A DNA stretch of 64,000 nt from Acidobacteriota bacterium (GCA_016196065.1 JACPYL010000012.1:496001-560000); one strand, 5' to 3'; positions 17,422-27,234 are shown, numbered from the stretch's first letter. The notes: a model not told the origin generated them from the sequence alone. Numbers and translations are program-made.

Positions 17422-18912
17422 TCACGACACGGCACGTGTTTTCTGTGCGTCTCTGCCACAGCAACGCTTGTACCGTTTGCCGCTACCGCAAGTGCAGCGG
17501 GAGTTACGCGATATTCCAACCGATGACGGTGTCACCTTCGTCGGATAGTCGTGTTCCGTCCCACGAGAAATCTTGACGTTCTTCAGCAGTCCCAATTCAT
17601 TTTGGATTGCTCTTGCTTCTCGTTCCTCAGCATCCGTCCAGTCCGTGGCATCGTAGTAGAGCGCGTCCTCCGTATGAGGAGAACCGTCGAGCCCAACCTC
17701 CGTGGCAATTCCAACGATGTGTTCAGCACCTCTGTGCTCGAGCTTTGTCACCATGCAGTAGTCGGAGAGAAGTTGCCGACGGGCGGTTCGATTCTCGTGT
17801 TCCGGCACACTTGAGTAGTGTGGGAATGCGAGGAAAACGTAATGAGGATCACCGGGGTTCGACGGAAGAATTAGGCGCACTCCCCAGTGATCACGCGGCG
17901 TGATGGCAACCTTCTCGAGAAGGGCATTCGACAACATTCTTCGACGTGTCCGGGGCTCCTTCGCCATGAACCGGAAAATTCTTTCCTGTTCGCTAACGCC
18001 AGCCGGACTTGCTTCATACTGGGTACCCTGCATGACATGATGACTGAATTTCTCGATCAACCCGTCCCAGAAATAGCTAACCTTGTCTGCCTCCAATTGC
18101 GCCGCCCTCTCCGGACTAACAAGGAATCGCTCCCAATGACCTTCCGTCAGAGCTACTGCATCGTATCCGCCGGGAAACACAAAGTCGTGGCGTTCTTCTG
18201 AATTGAGGTGCCCAAGATAGTAGGCGAGCAGCTCTTCTTCCCCGGTTGCGCTGATTTTCGTATTGCCAGCGAAAAGCCTTTCCTTACTTTGCAGATACCA
18301 CACAAAATCTGTAATTGTGTCGAGCGTCTTCACAACGATGTCAAGTGTCGTGTCATCGAAAACGTGCACATACCCCTCGGAAGTATCTCCAACCCAACCA
18401 ATAGTGAAGGGGATATCGTAATGACGATTTCCTGCGACGTCTGACATCAACATCAGGCTTCCGCTCCCACCACCCAACCTCTTGAACGGCTTGCTGACTC
18501 CGTGGGCCACAACGATACGGTGAAATATCGCATCTCCCGGAGTCGGCAGAGCGATCGGAAATCTGTTACGGCACGCACGGTCTAGGAAGAGTCGCGCCGG
18601 GAAGCTTCGTATCCACCTTTCCGCGCCTCGAACCTGATCAGCGGATTTCAGCACTGCCTTGCGGAACCACCTCGACCACGCCAAGTTGATGTCGTTGCCT
18701 TCCTCAAAACGGCAGTGTTTGTCGGAGAAGATGATTACGTGTTGACCGCATACGACGAGTAAGTCACAAACCTCTTTTCCTTCTCGACCGGGGCCCATCT
18801 GGTCTCGGTAGATTCCTGGATAGCTCCAAAGCGAGAGGAAGGTCCGAGAGCATAGATCATGCAGGTAACGCTCGGACGGAGTTTGAGCAACGGATTTTGA
18901 AATCGGCTCCAT
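17422..18912 (-). CDS. SEC-C motif protein of unknown function
   Basis: The product is about 496 residues. The C-terminus carries a SEC-C zinc motif (CTCGSGKRYKRCCG), as found at the end of SecA and in many unrelated proteins. The rest has no domain I can name. An early region with VCDLLVVCGQHVIIFSDKHC resembles the start of nuclease-like folds, but the catalytic residues cannot be assigned. The ATG at 18912 is chosen because the frame upstream of it runs through a terminator hairpin. The gene is downstream of the nrdJ transcript on the same strand but separated by that terminator. Confidence 0.75.
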   Translation of the reverse strand: MEPISKSVAQTPSERYLHDLCSRTFLSLWSYPGIYRDQMGPGREGKEVCDLLVVCGQHVIIFSDKHCRFEEGNDINLAWSRWFRKAVLKSADQVRGAERWIRSFPARLFLDRACRNRFPIALPTPGDAIFHRIVVAHGVSKPFKRLGGGSGSLMLMSDVAGNRHYDIPFTIGWVGDTSEGYVHVFDDTTLDIVVKTLDTITDFVWYLQSKERLFAGNTKISATGEEELLAYYLGHLNSEERHDFVFPGGYDAVALTEGHWERFLVSPERAAQLEADKVSYFWDGLIEKFSHHVMQGTQYEASPAGVSEQERIFRFMAKEPRTRRRMLSNALLEKVAITPRDHWGVRLILPSNPGDPHYVFLAFPHYSSVPEHENRTARRQLLSDYCMVTKLEHRGAEHIVGIATEVGLDGSPHTEDALYYDATDWTDAEEREARAIQNELGLLKNVKISRGTEHDYPTKVTPSSVGISRNSRCTCGSGKRYKRCCGRDAQKTRAVS

Positions 18913-18918
18913 AATAGG

Positions 18919-18942
18919 AAAAGGCACGGCGTTTGCCGTGCC
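18919..18942 (-). terminator. Rho-independent terminator downstream of the nrdJ operon
   Basis: On the minus strand GGCACGGC-AAAC-GCCGTGCC (18923-18942) makes a perfect 8-bp GC stem followed by TTTT. It lies 118 bases after the small gene that follows nrdJ and just before the SEC-C gene start. Confidence 0.65.
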
Positions 18943-19059
18943 TTGCACTTCACGGTAGACGTCTACTGATTTCTACGACTTGTTAAATCTCTGCGGTCAA
19001 AGCCGTCCAGGCTTCTGTTCTCGTTTCGGCAAGGCTAGAGCCATGCCCTTCCCGAACGA

Positions 19060-19287
19060 CTATCGGCGATGCTTCAGATAGTCACTCAACGAATTCGAGT
19101 TCGTTTCCCGCAGCACAGTTCCGAGCTTCGCATCGCTACGGAAGTCGTCGGCGAAACCATCGCCATACTCCTCCCGAAGCGTACGCACGAGTGTGTCGCT
19201 ACGCTTACGACGAATCTCGCCGTCCGCGTCTCTACACCGATCATCTAATCCGTGATTGCAGTGGTCGTTACTCAAACATCCTCCCAA
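19060..19287 (-). CDS. Small conserved protein following nrdJ
   Basis: The 75-residue product begins MGGCLSNDHCNHGLDDRC and continues with a charged helical part (IRRKRSDTLVRTLREEYGDG...LGTVLRETNSNSLSDYLK). The C-terminal part looks like a real folded small protein. I do not know its function. Its start lies four bases after the NrdJ stop, which implies co-transcription and perhaps translational coupling. The start could also lie within the cysteine-containing N-terminus. A terminator follows at 18919-18942. Confidence 0.6.
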   Translation of the reverse strand: MGGCLSNDHCNHGLDDRCRDADGEIRRKRSDTLVRTLREEYGDGFADDFRSDAKLGTVLRETNSNSLSDYLKHRR

Positions 19288-19290
19288 ATC

Positions 19291-22281
19291 CTAGCTGCAG
19301 CCGCTTGTGCTACCGCAGCTCATGCAGCGGTAGCAACTTCCGTTTCGCGTCATGATCGAACCGCAGAAGCTGCAGGATGGGGCATCGCCCATGTCCACGA
19401 TCCCGGACAACGCATCGGCTGCATGAATGGAACCGGCTCTCAGATCACGATTCTCCGTTCCCAGTGGAAGCGTCGGGGAGCTTTCAACGCCTGAAGTCCC
19501 TTCCGGCGCAGGAGATCCCAGCGCTCGGGGACGCAGGTTTTCGAACAGCAACTGTTGCTGTCCGCTGAGGAAGCGCAGTTGGAGCCAGCGGAAGATGTAG
19601 TCCATGATCGACTTGGCAAAGCCAATGTCGGTATTGCTCGACCAGCCGCTCGGTTCAAAGCGCGTGTGCGCGAACTTTTCGCAGAACAGTTTCAGCGGCA
19701 CGCCGTGTTGCATCGCGATCGAGACGGCCAGCGCGAAGCTGTCCATCAGGCCGGAAACAGTCGAGCCTTCTTTCGCCATCTTGATGAAGATCTCGCCCGG
19801 CTCGCCATCGGGATACAGGCCGACGATGATGTAGCCTTCGTGGCCTCCGATATTGAACTTGTGCGTGACCGACATCCGCTCTTCTTTCAACTTGTGCCGC
19901 ACCGCTCGCGGAGGCGCGTCGAGACTCATCTCTTCCACATGATGAGCGGCATTTCGGGCAGCATCATCTTTGGTCGAGTTCGCGGTCTTCGATCCGGCAG
20001 CCGACAATGGTTGCGATTGCTTGCAGCCATCGCGATACACTGCGACCGCTTTCAATCCAAGCTTCCATGCCTGGATGTAAGCCTCCATGATGTCTTCGAC
20101 TGAAGCAGCATTCGGCAGATTGACCGTCTTCGAAATCGCACCCGAAATAAACGGCTGCGCCGCCGCCATCATCTTCAGATGTCCCATGTAATGGATCGAC
20201 CGAGTCCCCTTCGCCGGCTTGAAGGAGCAATCAAACACAGCCAGATGATCGTCCTTGATGTGCGGAGCGCCTTCGATCGTCCCCGTCGCATCGATGTAAG
20301 AAACAATCGCGTCCGTCTGTTCGTGGGTGTAACCGAGTTTGAACAACGCACCCGGGACGGTGTTGTTCACAATCTTGATCATCCCGCCGCCCACCAACTT
20401 CTTGTACTTCACCAACGCCAAATCCGGCTCAATCCCGGTAGTGTCGCAATCCATCATGAACCCAATCGTTCCGGTGGGAGCGAGGACGGTTACCTGGGAA
20501 TTGCGGTAGCCGTGCTTTTCACCGTTGGCGAGAGCTTCGTCCCAAGTGGTTTTCGAGGCTTCGAGTAATGATGGGGGGACGTTCTTCGCGCTGATGTTGT
20601 TGACGCTGGCGCGGTGCATGCGGATTACATCAAGAAATGGTTCGCGGTTGATGTAGAAGCCGGGGCAGGCGCCGCCGGGCATGGCTTCGGCGGTGGTGAC
20701 TCCGAGGCGATTTTGTACGATGTCGGTGACGGGCACGAGTGGCGGGCACAATTCGGCGATGCGGCTCGATTGCAGATACGCTTCGCCGCACATGATGGCG
20801 GTGACGCAGGCGGCATAGTCGCGTCCGCCGTCGGAATCGTAGGGAAGTCCGGCAGCCATCAGCAGCGCGCCGAGATTCGCATAGCCCAAACCGAGCGGGC
20901 GGTATTCGTGCGAGTTCTTGCCGATCATCTCGGTGGGATATCCAGCGTTATCGACCAGAATTTCCTGCGCGGTGATGGTGATGTCCACGGCGTGGCGATA
21001 GGCTTCCACGTCAAAGGTGCCGTTGGGCGCGAACTTCAGGAGATTGAGGCTGGCCAGGTTGCAGGCGGAGTCATCGAGGAACATGTACTCGCTGCAAGGA
21101 TTGCTGGCGTTGATGCGACCTGTGTTTTTCGACGTGTGCCAGCGGTTGACGGTCGTGTCGTATTGCATTCCGGGATCGCCGCAGTGCCACGTGGCTTCCG
21201 ACAACTTGAAGAGCAGCTCTTTCGCTTTGTAAGTATTGACGACGCGGCCGTCGACGATGGCTCGCGTGGAGAAGTCGGTGTCGCGCAGGACGGAGACCAT
21301 GAAGTCTTCGGTCACGCGCACGGAGTTGTTGGCGTTCTGGAAGAAGATGGAGCTGTAGGCGTCGGAATCGGGATGCGAACCGTCGTATCCCTGAGCAACC
21401 AAGGCGTGTGCCTTCGCTTCTTCTTTCTGCTTGCACTCAATGAAGTCGACGATATCGGGATGGTCAATGTTCAGGATGACCATCTTGGCGGCGCGGCGAG
21501 TCTTGCCGCCGGACTTGATCACGCCAGCGAACGCGTCGAAGCCTTTCATGAAGCTGAGCGGGCCGCTAGCGGTGCCGCCGCCACTGAGAGTTTCGGTCGA
21601 CGAACGCAGCGGAGAGAGATTCGTGCCGGTACCGGATCCCCACTTGAAGAGCATGCCTTCTGTCTTCGCCAAGGTGAGAATGGCGTCGAGCGAATCTTTG
21701 ACCGAGTTGATGAAGCAGGCAGAGCATTGTGGACGCGTATATCCAGTGACTCCGAATTCCACTTGAGCGGTGGTGGAATTCCAGTGCCAGTTGCGGGCGT
21801 CGGAATCGGGCTCGATGCGATCGCAGCCTACGTTGAACCAGACGGGCGAATTGAACGCGACATGCTGGCGGATCAGCAGGTGCACGAGTTCGTCATGGAA
21901 CGTTGCTGCGTCTTCCGGCGTGCGGAAGTATCCATCTTTCATGCCCCAGTCGCGGATGGTTTCGGCGACGCGGGCGACGAGCTGTCGGACACCAGTTTCG
22001 CGCTCGCCGTTGTCCTGGCGCCCGTGAAGATATTTGCTGGCGACGATATTGGTCGCGGTCATCGACCAGTCTTTGGGTGTCTCAACGTCTTTCTGCTCAA
22101 AAATCACATTGCCCTGGGCATCGGTGATCTGAGCGAGGCGGAGTTCCCATTCGATTTCGTCATACGGCGACACGCCGGGCTTGGTGAACAGGCGACGGAA
22201 GGCAAGACCGGGGGTCTTCTTCTTGTTGACAGGGGTGATCGCGGCTTCTGCTTTTTTAACTTGTTCGCGCACTTCGGGCAT
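19291..22281 (-). CDS. nrdJ: Vitamin B12-dependent (class II) ribonucleotide reductase
   Basis: At 996 residues this is a full-length NrdJ, which makes deoxyribonucleotides using adenosylcobalamin and works with or without oxygen. Visible features are the reductase core with PQCSACFINSV, the NPCSEYMFLDDSACNLASLN loop with the active-site cysteine, the PTGTIGFMMDCDTTGIEPD barrel motif, a TSCPD-like domain, and a C-terminal cysteine-rich tail (CSFCG...CYRCMSCGSTSGCS) that feeds electrons. I saw no class I reductase genes in the window. No cobalamin riboswitch or NrdR box was found upstream. Confidence 0.96.
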   Translation of the reverse strand: MPEVREQVKKAEAAITPVNKKKTPGLAFRRLFTKPGVSPYDEIEWELRLAQITDAQGNVIFEQKDVETPKDWSMTATNIVASKYLHGRQDNGERETGVRQLVARVAETIRDWGMKDGYFRTPEDAATFHDELVHLLIRQHVAFNSPVWFNVGCDRIEPDSDARNWHWNSTTAQVEFGVTGYTRPQCSACFINSVKDSLDAILTLAKTEGMLFKWGSGTGTNLSPLRSSTETLSGGGTASGPLSFMKGFDAFAGVIKSGGKTRRAAKMVILNIDHPDIVDFIECKQKEEAKAHALVAQGYDGSHPDSDAYSSIFFQNANNSVRVTEDFMVSVLRDTDFSTRAIVDGRVVNTYKAKELLFKLSEATWHCGDPGMQYDTTVNRWHTSKNTGRINASNPCSEYMFLDDSACNLASLNLLKFAPNGTFDVEAYRHAVDITITAQEILVDNAGYPTEMIGKNSHEYRPLGLGYANLGALLMAAGLPYDSDGGRDYAACVTAIMCGEAYLQSSRIAELCPPLVPVTDIVQNRLGVTTAEAMPGGACPGFYINREPFLDVIRMHRASVNNISAKNVPPSLLEASKTTWDEALANGEKHGYRNSQVTVLAPTGTIGFMMDCDTTGIEPDLALVKYKKLVGGGMIKIVNNTVPGALFKLGYTHEQTDAIVSYIDATGTIEGAPHIKDDHLAVFDCSFKPAKGTRSIHYMGHLKMMAAAQPFISGAISKTVNLPNAASVEDIMEAYIQAWKLGLKAVAVYRDGCKQSQPLSAAGSKTANSTKDDAARNAAHHVEEMSLDAPPRAVRHKLKEERMSVTHKFNIGGHEGYIIVGLYPDGEPGEIFIKMAKEGSTVSGLMDSFALAVSIAMQHGVPLKLFCEKFAHTRFEPSGWSSNTDIGFAKSIMDYIFRWLQLRFLSGQQQLLFENLRPRALGSPAPEGTSGVESSPTLPLGTENRDLRAGSIHAADALSGIVDMGDAPSCSFCGSIMTRNGSCYRCMSCGSTSGCS

Positions 22282-22542
22282 TTCCTTCGCTCCTAATTAG
22301 ATGATGGCGGTGGTGCTTATGATCTTCATGATGCGGGGGTACCGTTCCTATGGACTCTATCTAAACCATTCTATTCCCAGCGCTTACGCGCCAGGCTAAA
22401 GAATCATGCCCGTACTGGGCTCACTGAAAAACTGTCTGTCGGACATCCTTCAGAATTTCAAAATTCAAAGATCGCGAAACCATCGCGGCCAAGGCACAGG
22501 CCAGCGACGGGGTGAAGCGCCGCCTACCGAAGCCGCAAGGGC
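22282..22542. other. nrdJ upstream region with a dispersed palindrome
   Basis: This region should hold the nrdJ promoter, but no clear -35/-10 pair could be fixed. It contains a palindromic repeat at 22368-22404 (ATTCT...CCAGCGC-ttac-GCGC...AGAAT), of the same GC-rich type as the one at 12836. No gene is seen. Confidence 0.45.
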
Positions 22543-22713
22543 TTAGGTTGCGAGGCTTATTTCAGCGGTCTTCCGGTAATTGTGTTCAGGCAATGCCGCG
22601 GGCAGAGGAGCCGGGGCTGGGAGAACGGATTCAGACATCGGGATCGGAGTCGTTGGGCATTCAATGCCGTTGCGGGCAAATGACTCGGCGACGAGTTGAA
22701 TCAAACCTTCCAT
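22543..22713 (-). CDS. Possible small proline-rich protein
   Basis: A 56-codon frame starting MEGLIQLVAESFARNGIECP has a plausible GGAG six bases before its ATG and a proline/alanine-rich second half. The frame continues upstream, but without coding character. I recognise no family. It may be spurious. The remaining bases 22714-23116 show nothing convincing. Confidence 0.25.
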   Translation of the reverse strand: MEGLIQLVAESFARNGIECPTTPIPMSESVLPAPAPLPAALPEHNYRKTAEISLAT

Positions 22714-23116
22714 CGGGGGCTCCTGGAACCGCAAATTCATCGGCTGGCGGGGTGTTCGTCCTCGCCGGCGTCGTTCTTTTGATGAATCCCCCGTGGGGAC
22801 GCCTAGCCAAGCTAGACCGGGGGAAGTCACCGCTTTATTCCATCCATTTGGGAGGGATGGGACTCCGCTTAGGAAGGATTCGAAGCCACCTCTGACCACG
22901 AATCGCCCCTGTTTTTTTGTCCTGGCCCCTTTGCACGGGGTCTAAAAAAGTTCCTACGGGATGCTTAACGTACTCCCGCCAGTTGTGCCTGTCAAGAGAA
23001 TACCTCTATAGGTTGTGGCCTTAAAGTGCCATAGGTACCCACTTGGGAAAATACCTTAGCTGCGGGCATCGAGTTACGAGCTGCGAGATCGGATTTTTCC
23101 CGGAGCATGGCCAGAT

Positions 23117-23425
23117 TCACCCGGCGGCTCCCATCTGAGCCGAAATGCGTTCGTGACCGGACTGCGAAACCCGCACTGGAGGTCTGCCTGGTTGAACGCT
23201 GGGATCGGATGAAGTGCGCGGCGACTCCAAAGGTACGTAGATATCCTCGAAGGCTTCGCGCGGAGTGATGCGACGCACGCCTTCCCGGAATTCGACCAGG
23301 TAGTCGCCGACCTGGCCGGAATGTTCACGGCCCAACGCATCGGTGAAGACGAGAGGCTCGGTGAGTTGACGTGCTTGCACGAGAAAGCGCGTTCGATAGA
23401 CGTTCCACGAATGTTCCAAATTCAT
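23117..23425 (-). CDS. Conserved hypothetical protein (102 aa)
   Basis: The protein begins MNLEHSWNVYRTRFLVQARQ and contains a compact beta-rich core around GQVGDYLVEFREGVRRITP followed by EAFEDIYVPL. The last 30 residues are proline/serine-rich and probably disordered. The core reads like a conserved small domain with a PGDYLV-type turn, but I cannot name the family. It stands alone on the minus strand. Confidence 0.5.
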   Translation of the reverse strand: MNLEHSWNVYRTRFLVQARQLTEPLVFTDALGREHSGQVGDYLVEFREGVRRITPREAFEDIYVPLESPRTSSDPSVQPGRPPVRVSQSGHERISAQMGAAG

Positions 23426-23773
23426 AAGTCATTCACCCTTGGGGGGAGGGCGTGCGGGTTTCTAGTTGATGGTTCGGCGTGCCAAGCGTTTGTGCCAAAG
23501 GTTATGCGACCGATCGCGGCCGCGCGGGGCTGGTTTTTCAGGTGCGAAGTGAAGTGACTGTACGCGGCAACCGGGAGCGGGTCAATACGCAAGAGTTGTG
23601 CAAGTGCGAAATTCTTTTTCGCGGATCCGCGCGGCGGAATGCGGATCAAGGGAAGGTTGAATAGGGCGCTCACAAGGCCTTCGAATCGGGCGTTCGCGAG
23701 CGCGGACAGAGGAGAGCGTGATTCTTTGCTACACTCGACAGCCGGAATTTGCACAGAGGGTTCCACAGGAATT

Positions 23774-23826
23774 GCAGAGGTCAGAAGTCAGATTGCAAAC
23801 GTCAGAGGTCGGATTGCAGAAGTGAC
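23774..23826. repeat. Short tandem array of an AGGTCAGA-GATTGCA unit
   Basis: Three imperfect copies of about 20 bp follow each other, sharing the phrase GATTGCAgAgGTCAGAgGTC. Related sequence recurs after the MBL gene (27187-27222) and after serA (30433-30510). It lies just upstream of the amidohydrolase start. Confidence 0.55.
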
Positions 23827-23862
23827 AAACGGCTGGATGCAGTGACGTACCCGGAGAATGCG

Positions 23863-25236
23863 ATGCCACGAATCTTCATTGCACTAATGGTTGTCGGATC
23901 GTTGTACGTAGCAGTTGCGCAGCAAACCATAGTCAAACCAGCGGGAAACAGCGGAACCATGGTCGAGGGCGGAGCGTTCGTGGAACCTTCGCAACACACA
24001 ATCTACATCGAGTGCGGTGCCATTTTTGACGGCAAAAGCGAGAAACTGATTCCCAAGGTTCGAGTTGCCGTAACCATGCCAGAGGGAAAGATCGTCGCGA
24101 TCCAACAACACCGAGAGGGCGTTGGATTTGGAGTCGCATCTGGAACAGTCGAGAGAATCGATTTGTCGCACGAAACTTGCCTGCCGGGGCTGATCGATAC
24201 TCACACGCACGTCCTGCTGCAAGGTGACATCACGGCGGTAGATTATGACGAACAATTGCTGAAGCAGTCACCGGAGTATCGAACGATCCTGGCCACCGTG
24301 AATGCGCGGCGGGCGCTGGAGTATGGGTTTACGACCATTCGCGATCTGGAGACGGAGGGTGCGGGGTATGCGGATGTCGATGTTAAGCGAGCGATTGACA
24401 ATGGCGTCATCCCGGGTCCTCGAATGCAGGTGGCCACGCGCTCGATGGACGTGACGGGAGCGTATCCGCTGCTGGGGTATGCGCCGAATGTTGAAGTGCC
24501 GCATGGCGTGCAGGTCGTGGATGGAGTAGAAGGCGGACGAAAGGCGGTGCGGGAACAACTCAGCCACGGCGCGGACTGGATTAAAGTGTATTCCGACCGG
24601 AGCTACCGGCTGCGGGATGACGGTGTGCTCGACGACATTCCAACCTTCACGCTCGACGAACTCCGTGCCATCGTGGACGAGACGCACCGGCAGCGGCACA
24701 AAATCGCATCGCACGCGATGGCGCTGAATGGGGTACACAACTCGGTCGAGGCGGGCGTTGATTCCATCGAGCATGGAAACTACATTGCAGAGGAAGATTT
24801 GAAGACGATGGTCGCGAAGGGAATCTATTACGTCCCGACAATCTATGTGGGCGAGTATGTAGCGCAGGGACGAGCGGCGGCCGGCGCGCCCGTCTGGGTG
24901 AAGATGATCGCGGTGCATGAAGACACTTTTCGGCGAGCCATGAAGGCTGGTGTGAAAATCGCGTTTGGCACGGACGCAGGCGGGTTCGACTGGAAGATCA
25001 ATCCGGCAAAGGAATTCTCGTCGATGGTGAAATTCGGGATGACACCGGCGCAGGCGCTGAAGTCGGCGACCTCTTCGGCGGCGGAGTTGCTGGGCATGCA
25101 GGATAAAGTTGGGACGATTGAAGGGGGGAAGCTTGCGGATATCGTGGCAGTGCCGGGAGATCCGCTGACGGATGTTTCGGTCATGGAAAAAGTGGATTTT
25201 GTGATGAAGGGCGGTGTTGTGTACAGGAAGCCCTGA
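23863..25236 (+). CDS. Exported amidohydrolase, imidazolonepropionase/prolidase-like
   Basis: The product from the chosen ATG is 457 residues, with a signal peptide (MPRIFIALMVVGSLYVAVAQ). The metal-dependent hydrolase barrel shows HTHVLLQGD (first metal histidines), the lysine region DWIKVYSDR, a histidine in SHAMALNG, SIEHGN, and the catalytic aspartate in FGTDAGGFD, ending with IEGGKLADIVAVPGDPLTD. Such secreted enzymes cleave cyclic amides or proline dipeptides; the substrate is unknown. The frame is open 38 codons further upstream but runs through tandem repeats, so the ATG at 23863 is preferred. Confidence 0.85.
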   Translation: MPRIFIALMVVGSLYVAVAQQTIVKPAGNSGTMVEGGAFVEPSQHTIYIECGAIFDGKSEKLIPKVRVAVTMPEGKIVAIQQHREGVGFGVASGTVERIDLSHETCLPGLIDTHTHVLLQGDITAVDYDEQLLKQSPEYRTILATVNARRALEYGFTTIRDLETEGAGYADVDVKRAIDNGVIPGPRMQVATRSMDVTGAYPLLGYAPNVEVPHGVQVVDGVEGGRKAVREQLSHGADWIKVYSDRSYRLRDDGVLDDIPTFTLDELRAIVDETHRQRHKIASHAMALNGVHNSVEAGVDSIEHGNYIAEEDLKTMVAKGIYYVPTIYVGEYVAQGRAAAGAPVWVKMIAVHEDTFRRAMKAGVKIAFGTDAGGFDWKINPAKEFSSMVKFGMTPAQALKSATSSAAELLGMQDKVGTIEGGKLADIVAVPGDPLTDVSVMEKVDFVMKGGVVYRKP

Positions 25237-25277
25237 CCGCGAAGAGTACGCGACGGGATCCATATTTCAGAGAGTCG

Positions 25278-25329
25278 GGGCTGAAGCCCAGGTCAAAACA
25301 AAGGGCTTTCCGCAGCGGTAAACCGCTGC
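25278..25329. repeat. Two intergenic hairpins
   Basis: GGGCT-ga-AGCCC (25278-25289) and GCAGCGGT-aa-ACCGCTGC (25312-25329) are perfect stems in the 128-base gap before the thioredoxin-like gene. They belong to the short GC-rich extragenic palindromes seen across the window. Confidence 0.55.
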
Positions 25330-25364
25330 GCCACGTAAAAGCTTTGGTATAAGCTGGGCGAACC

Positions 25365-26249
25365 ATGAGTGCTTCTAGTTCGATCCGCAAGACGCTGGCC
25401 TTGATTGTGGTGCCGATCATGGTCTTGGCTATTCAGAATTCCTTCGCGCAGAAGAATACCGTCTGGAGCGCTGACGAGAAGCCACTGGCTGATCAGATTC
25501 ACGGGCTGCGCGCGTTGCCGGACGACGTGCGCGCGACCACGACTCGAGATCTGGCTCTCAAGATCCGGCAGTTGCCGATGACGGACAACAGGATGCGTCT
25601 CGCGATGGGCTTGGCTGGACTATCCACTGAAGGTGATTTTGGAATCGAGGCGCTCACCGCGGTCGCTACTACTCTCGCTGAAACGTTGCGCGCGAAGCCG
25701 GTGCCGCCGGGGAAGAAAGGCGAGCCTGCAGGTCCGTATCTGCAACTGGCTACGCTGGCGCGCTACGAACATGTGCCGGTGACGCTCGACGATCCGCAGT
25801 TTGCGCAGGCGATGGCGCGGTTGGAAGCGGATGACCATCGGCGCGAGCATCCGGAATTCACGCTGCATGACCTGGCAGGCAAGAAATGGAAATTTTCGGA
25901 TTTGCGCGGCAAGGTGGTGGTGGTGAATTTCTGGGCGACGTGGTGTCCTCCGTGCCGGAAGGAGATGCCGGATCTGGAAACGTTGTACCAGCGCTTTCAA
26001 GCGAAGGGATTCGTTGTGCTGGCAATTTCCGATGAAGAGGCCGCGAAGGTCGAGCCGTTCATCACGGAGCGGGCCGTGACGTTTCCAGTCCTTCTGGATC
26101 CGGGACGCAAGGTGAATAAGGCATTCATCGTCGATGGGATTCCGCACAGCTTTGTGTACGACCGCGAAGGAAAGCTGGTCGCACAATCGATCGACATGAG
26201 AACGCAGAAGCAGTTTCTGGAAATGCTAGGGAAGGCGGGACTGGAATGA
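25365..26249 (+). CDS. TlpA/ResA-like thioredoxin-fold protein
   Basis: The 294-residue protein has an N-terminal signal or anchor (about 9-28, ending SFAQ), a helical region of about 130 residues with no name I know, and a C-terminal TlpA-like redoxin domain (about 160-290). The active site is C194-PP-C197 in NFWATWCPPCRKEMP. Family members reduce disulfides or act in cytochrome c maturation on the outer side of the inner membrane. Its stop overlaps the start of the following MBL gene by four bases, so the two are translationally coupled. Confidence 0.85.
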   Translation: MSASSSIRKTLALIVVPIMVLAIQNSFAQKNTVWSADEKPLADQIHGLRALPDDVRATTTRDLALKIRQLPMTDNRMRLAMGLAGLSTEGDFGIEALTAVATTLAETLRAKPVPPGKKGEPAGPYLQLATLARYEHVPVTLDDPQFAQAMARLEADDHRREHPEFTLHDLAGKKWKFSDLRGKVVVVNFWATWCPPCRKEMPDLETLYQRFQAKGFVVLAISDEEAAKVEPFITERAVTFPVLLDPGRKVNKAFIVDGIPHSFVYDREGKLVAQSIDMRTQKQFLEMLGKAGLE

Positions 26250-27187
26250 GGCTGCTCTTTGCCATGGCGGCTGCTGGCGTGTTGAGTGCCGGATGCTTTG
26301 GTCAGGCGCCCGCTCCGACGCTGGATTCGCACGCGCAGGTGGTGGTGCTGGGAACGGGCACTCCGCTGGCCGATCCGGAGCGGTCGGGGCCGGCGGTGGC
26401 AGTGGTGGTGAATGGAGCAGCTTATCTGGTCGATTGCGGGCCGGGAGTGGTGCGGCGGGCTGCAGCGGCGGAGAAGGCCGGGATCAAGGCGCTGGCCGTC
26501 GACAAGCTGAAGATTGTATTTATCACTCACCTGCATTCCGATCACACGCTGGGATATCCAGATCTAATTTTTTCGCCGTGGGTCCTGGACCGGCATGAAC
26601 CGCTGGAAGCGTACGGGCCGCGCGGATTGCGGCGGATGACAGATCACATTGAGAAGGCATGGTCGGAGGACGTCAAGTTGCGGTTGGGCGGGTTGGAAGA
26701 GGCGAATTCTACCGGATACAAGGTCAATGTGCATGAGATCGCTGACACGCGGGCGGGGGCGCCCGCGCCACACGTGGTGTATCGGGATGCGAACGTGACC
26801 GTTTCGGCGTTTCCGGTGAAGCATGGGACGTGGAAGTATGCGTATGGCTATCGCTTCGATACCAAGGACCGGCGGATTGTGATTTCCGGAGACACCGCAC
26901 CTACGGACGAAGTGGTAAAGGCTTGTAATGGTTGTGACGTGTTGCTGCATGAAGTGTTCAATCCGAAGCGGAAGAAGATTGTGGAGAATCCGACGAAGCA
27001 GCTCTACTTCAGGGCGTTTCATACTTCTCCGGCTGAGTTAGGCGAACTGGCTGCGCGGGCACGGCCCAAGCTGCTGGTGCTTTATCACCAGGTGATGGGA
27101 GAGACGACGGAAGAAGATCTCGTACAACAGGTCAGAGAACATTATGCGGGGACGTTTGTTTCCGCGAAGGATCTGGGAGTTTATTGA
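26246..27187 (+). CDS. MBL-fold metallo-hydrolase, exported
   Basis: The 313-residue protein has a signal sequence with a cysteine (SAGC) at residue 17, so it may be a lipoprotein, although the position three residues before the cysteine is serine. The metallo-beta-lactamase core begins VVVLGTGTP, with the metal motif H95-L-H97-S-D99-H100 (THLHSDH). An aspartate in VISGDTAP and a histidine near the C-terminus (LYHQ) complete the RNase Z/arylsulfatase-like site. It overlaps the TlpA-like gene (ATGA) and is followed by a strong terminator. The substrate is not known. Confidence 0.85.
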   Translation: MRLLFAMAAAGVLSAGCFGQAPAPTLDSHAQVVVLGTGTPLADPERSGPAVAVVVNGAAYLVDCGPGVVRRAAAAEKAGIKALAVDKLKIVFITHLHSDHTLGYPDLIFSPWVLDRHEPLEAYGPRGLRRMTDHIEKAWSEDVKLRLGGLEEANSTGYKVNVHEIADTRAGAPAPHVVYRDANVTVSAFPVKHGTWKYAYGYRFDTKDRRIVISGDTAPTDEVVKACNGCDVLLHEVFNPKRKKIVENPTKQLYFRAFHTSPAELGELAARARPKLLVLYHQVMGETTEEDLVQQVREHYAGTFVSAKDLGVY

Positions 27188-27234
27188 GGGCAGAGGTCTG
27201 AGGTTCGATTGCAGAGATTCAAATCAACAGCTTT

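Noticed and set aside
20614-22296. 560-codon plus-strand frame opposite nrdJ
   Set aside because: It has no domain features and lies wholly antisense to a well-conserved reductase.
22282-22900. Cobalamin riboswitch or NrdR boxes upstream of nrdJ
   Set aside because: No B12-box-like sequence and no paired NrdR palindromes were found on the minus strand.
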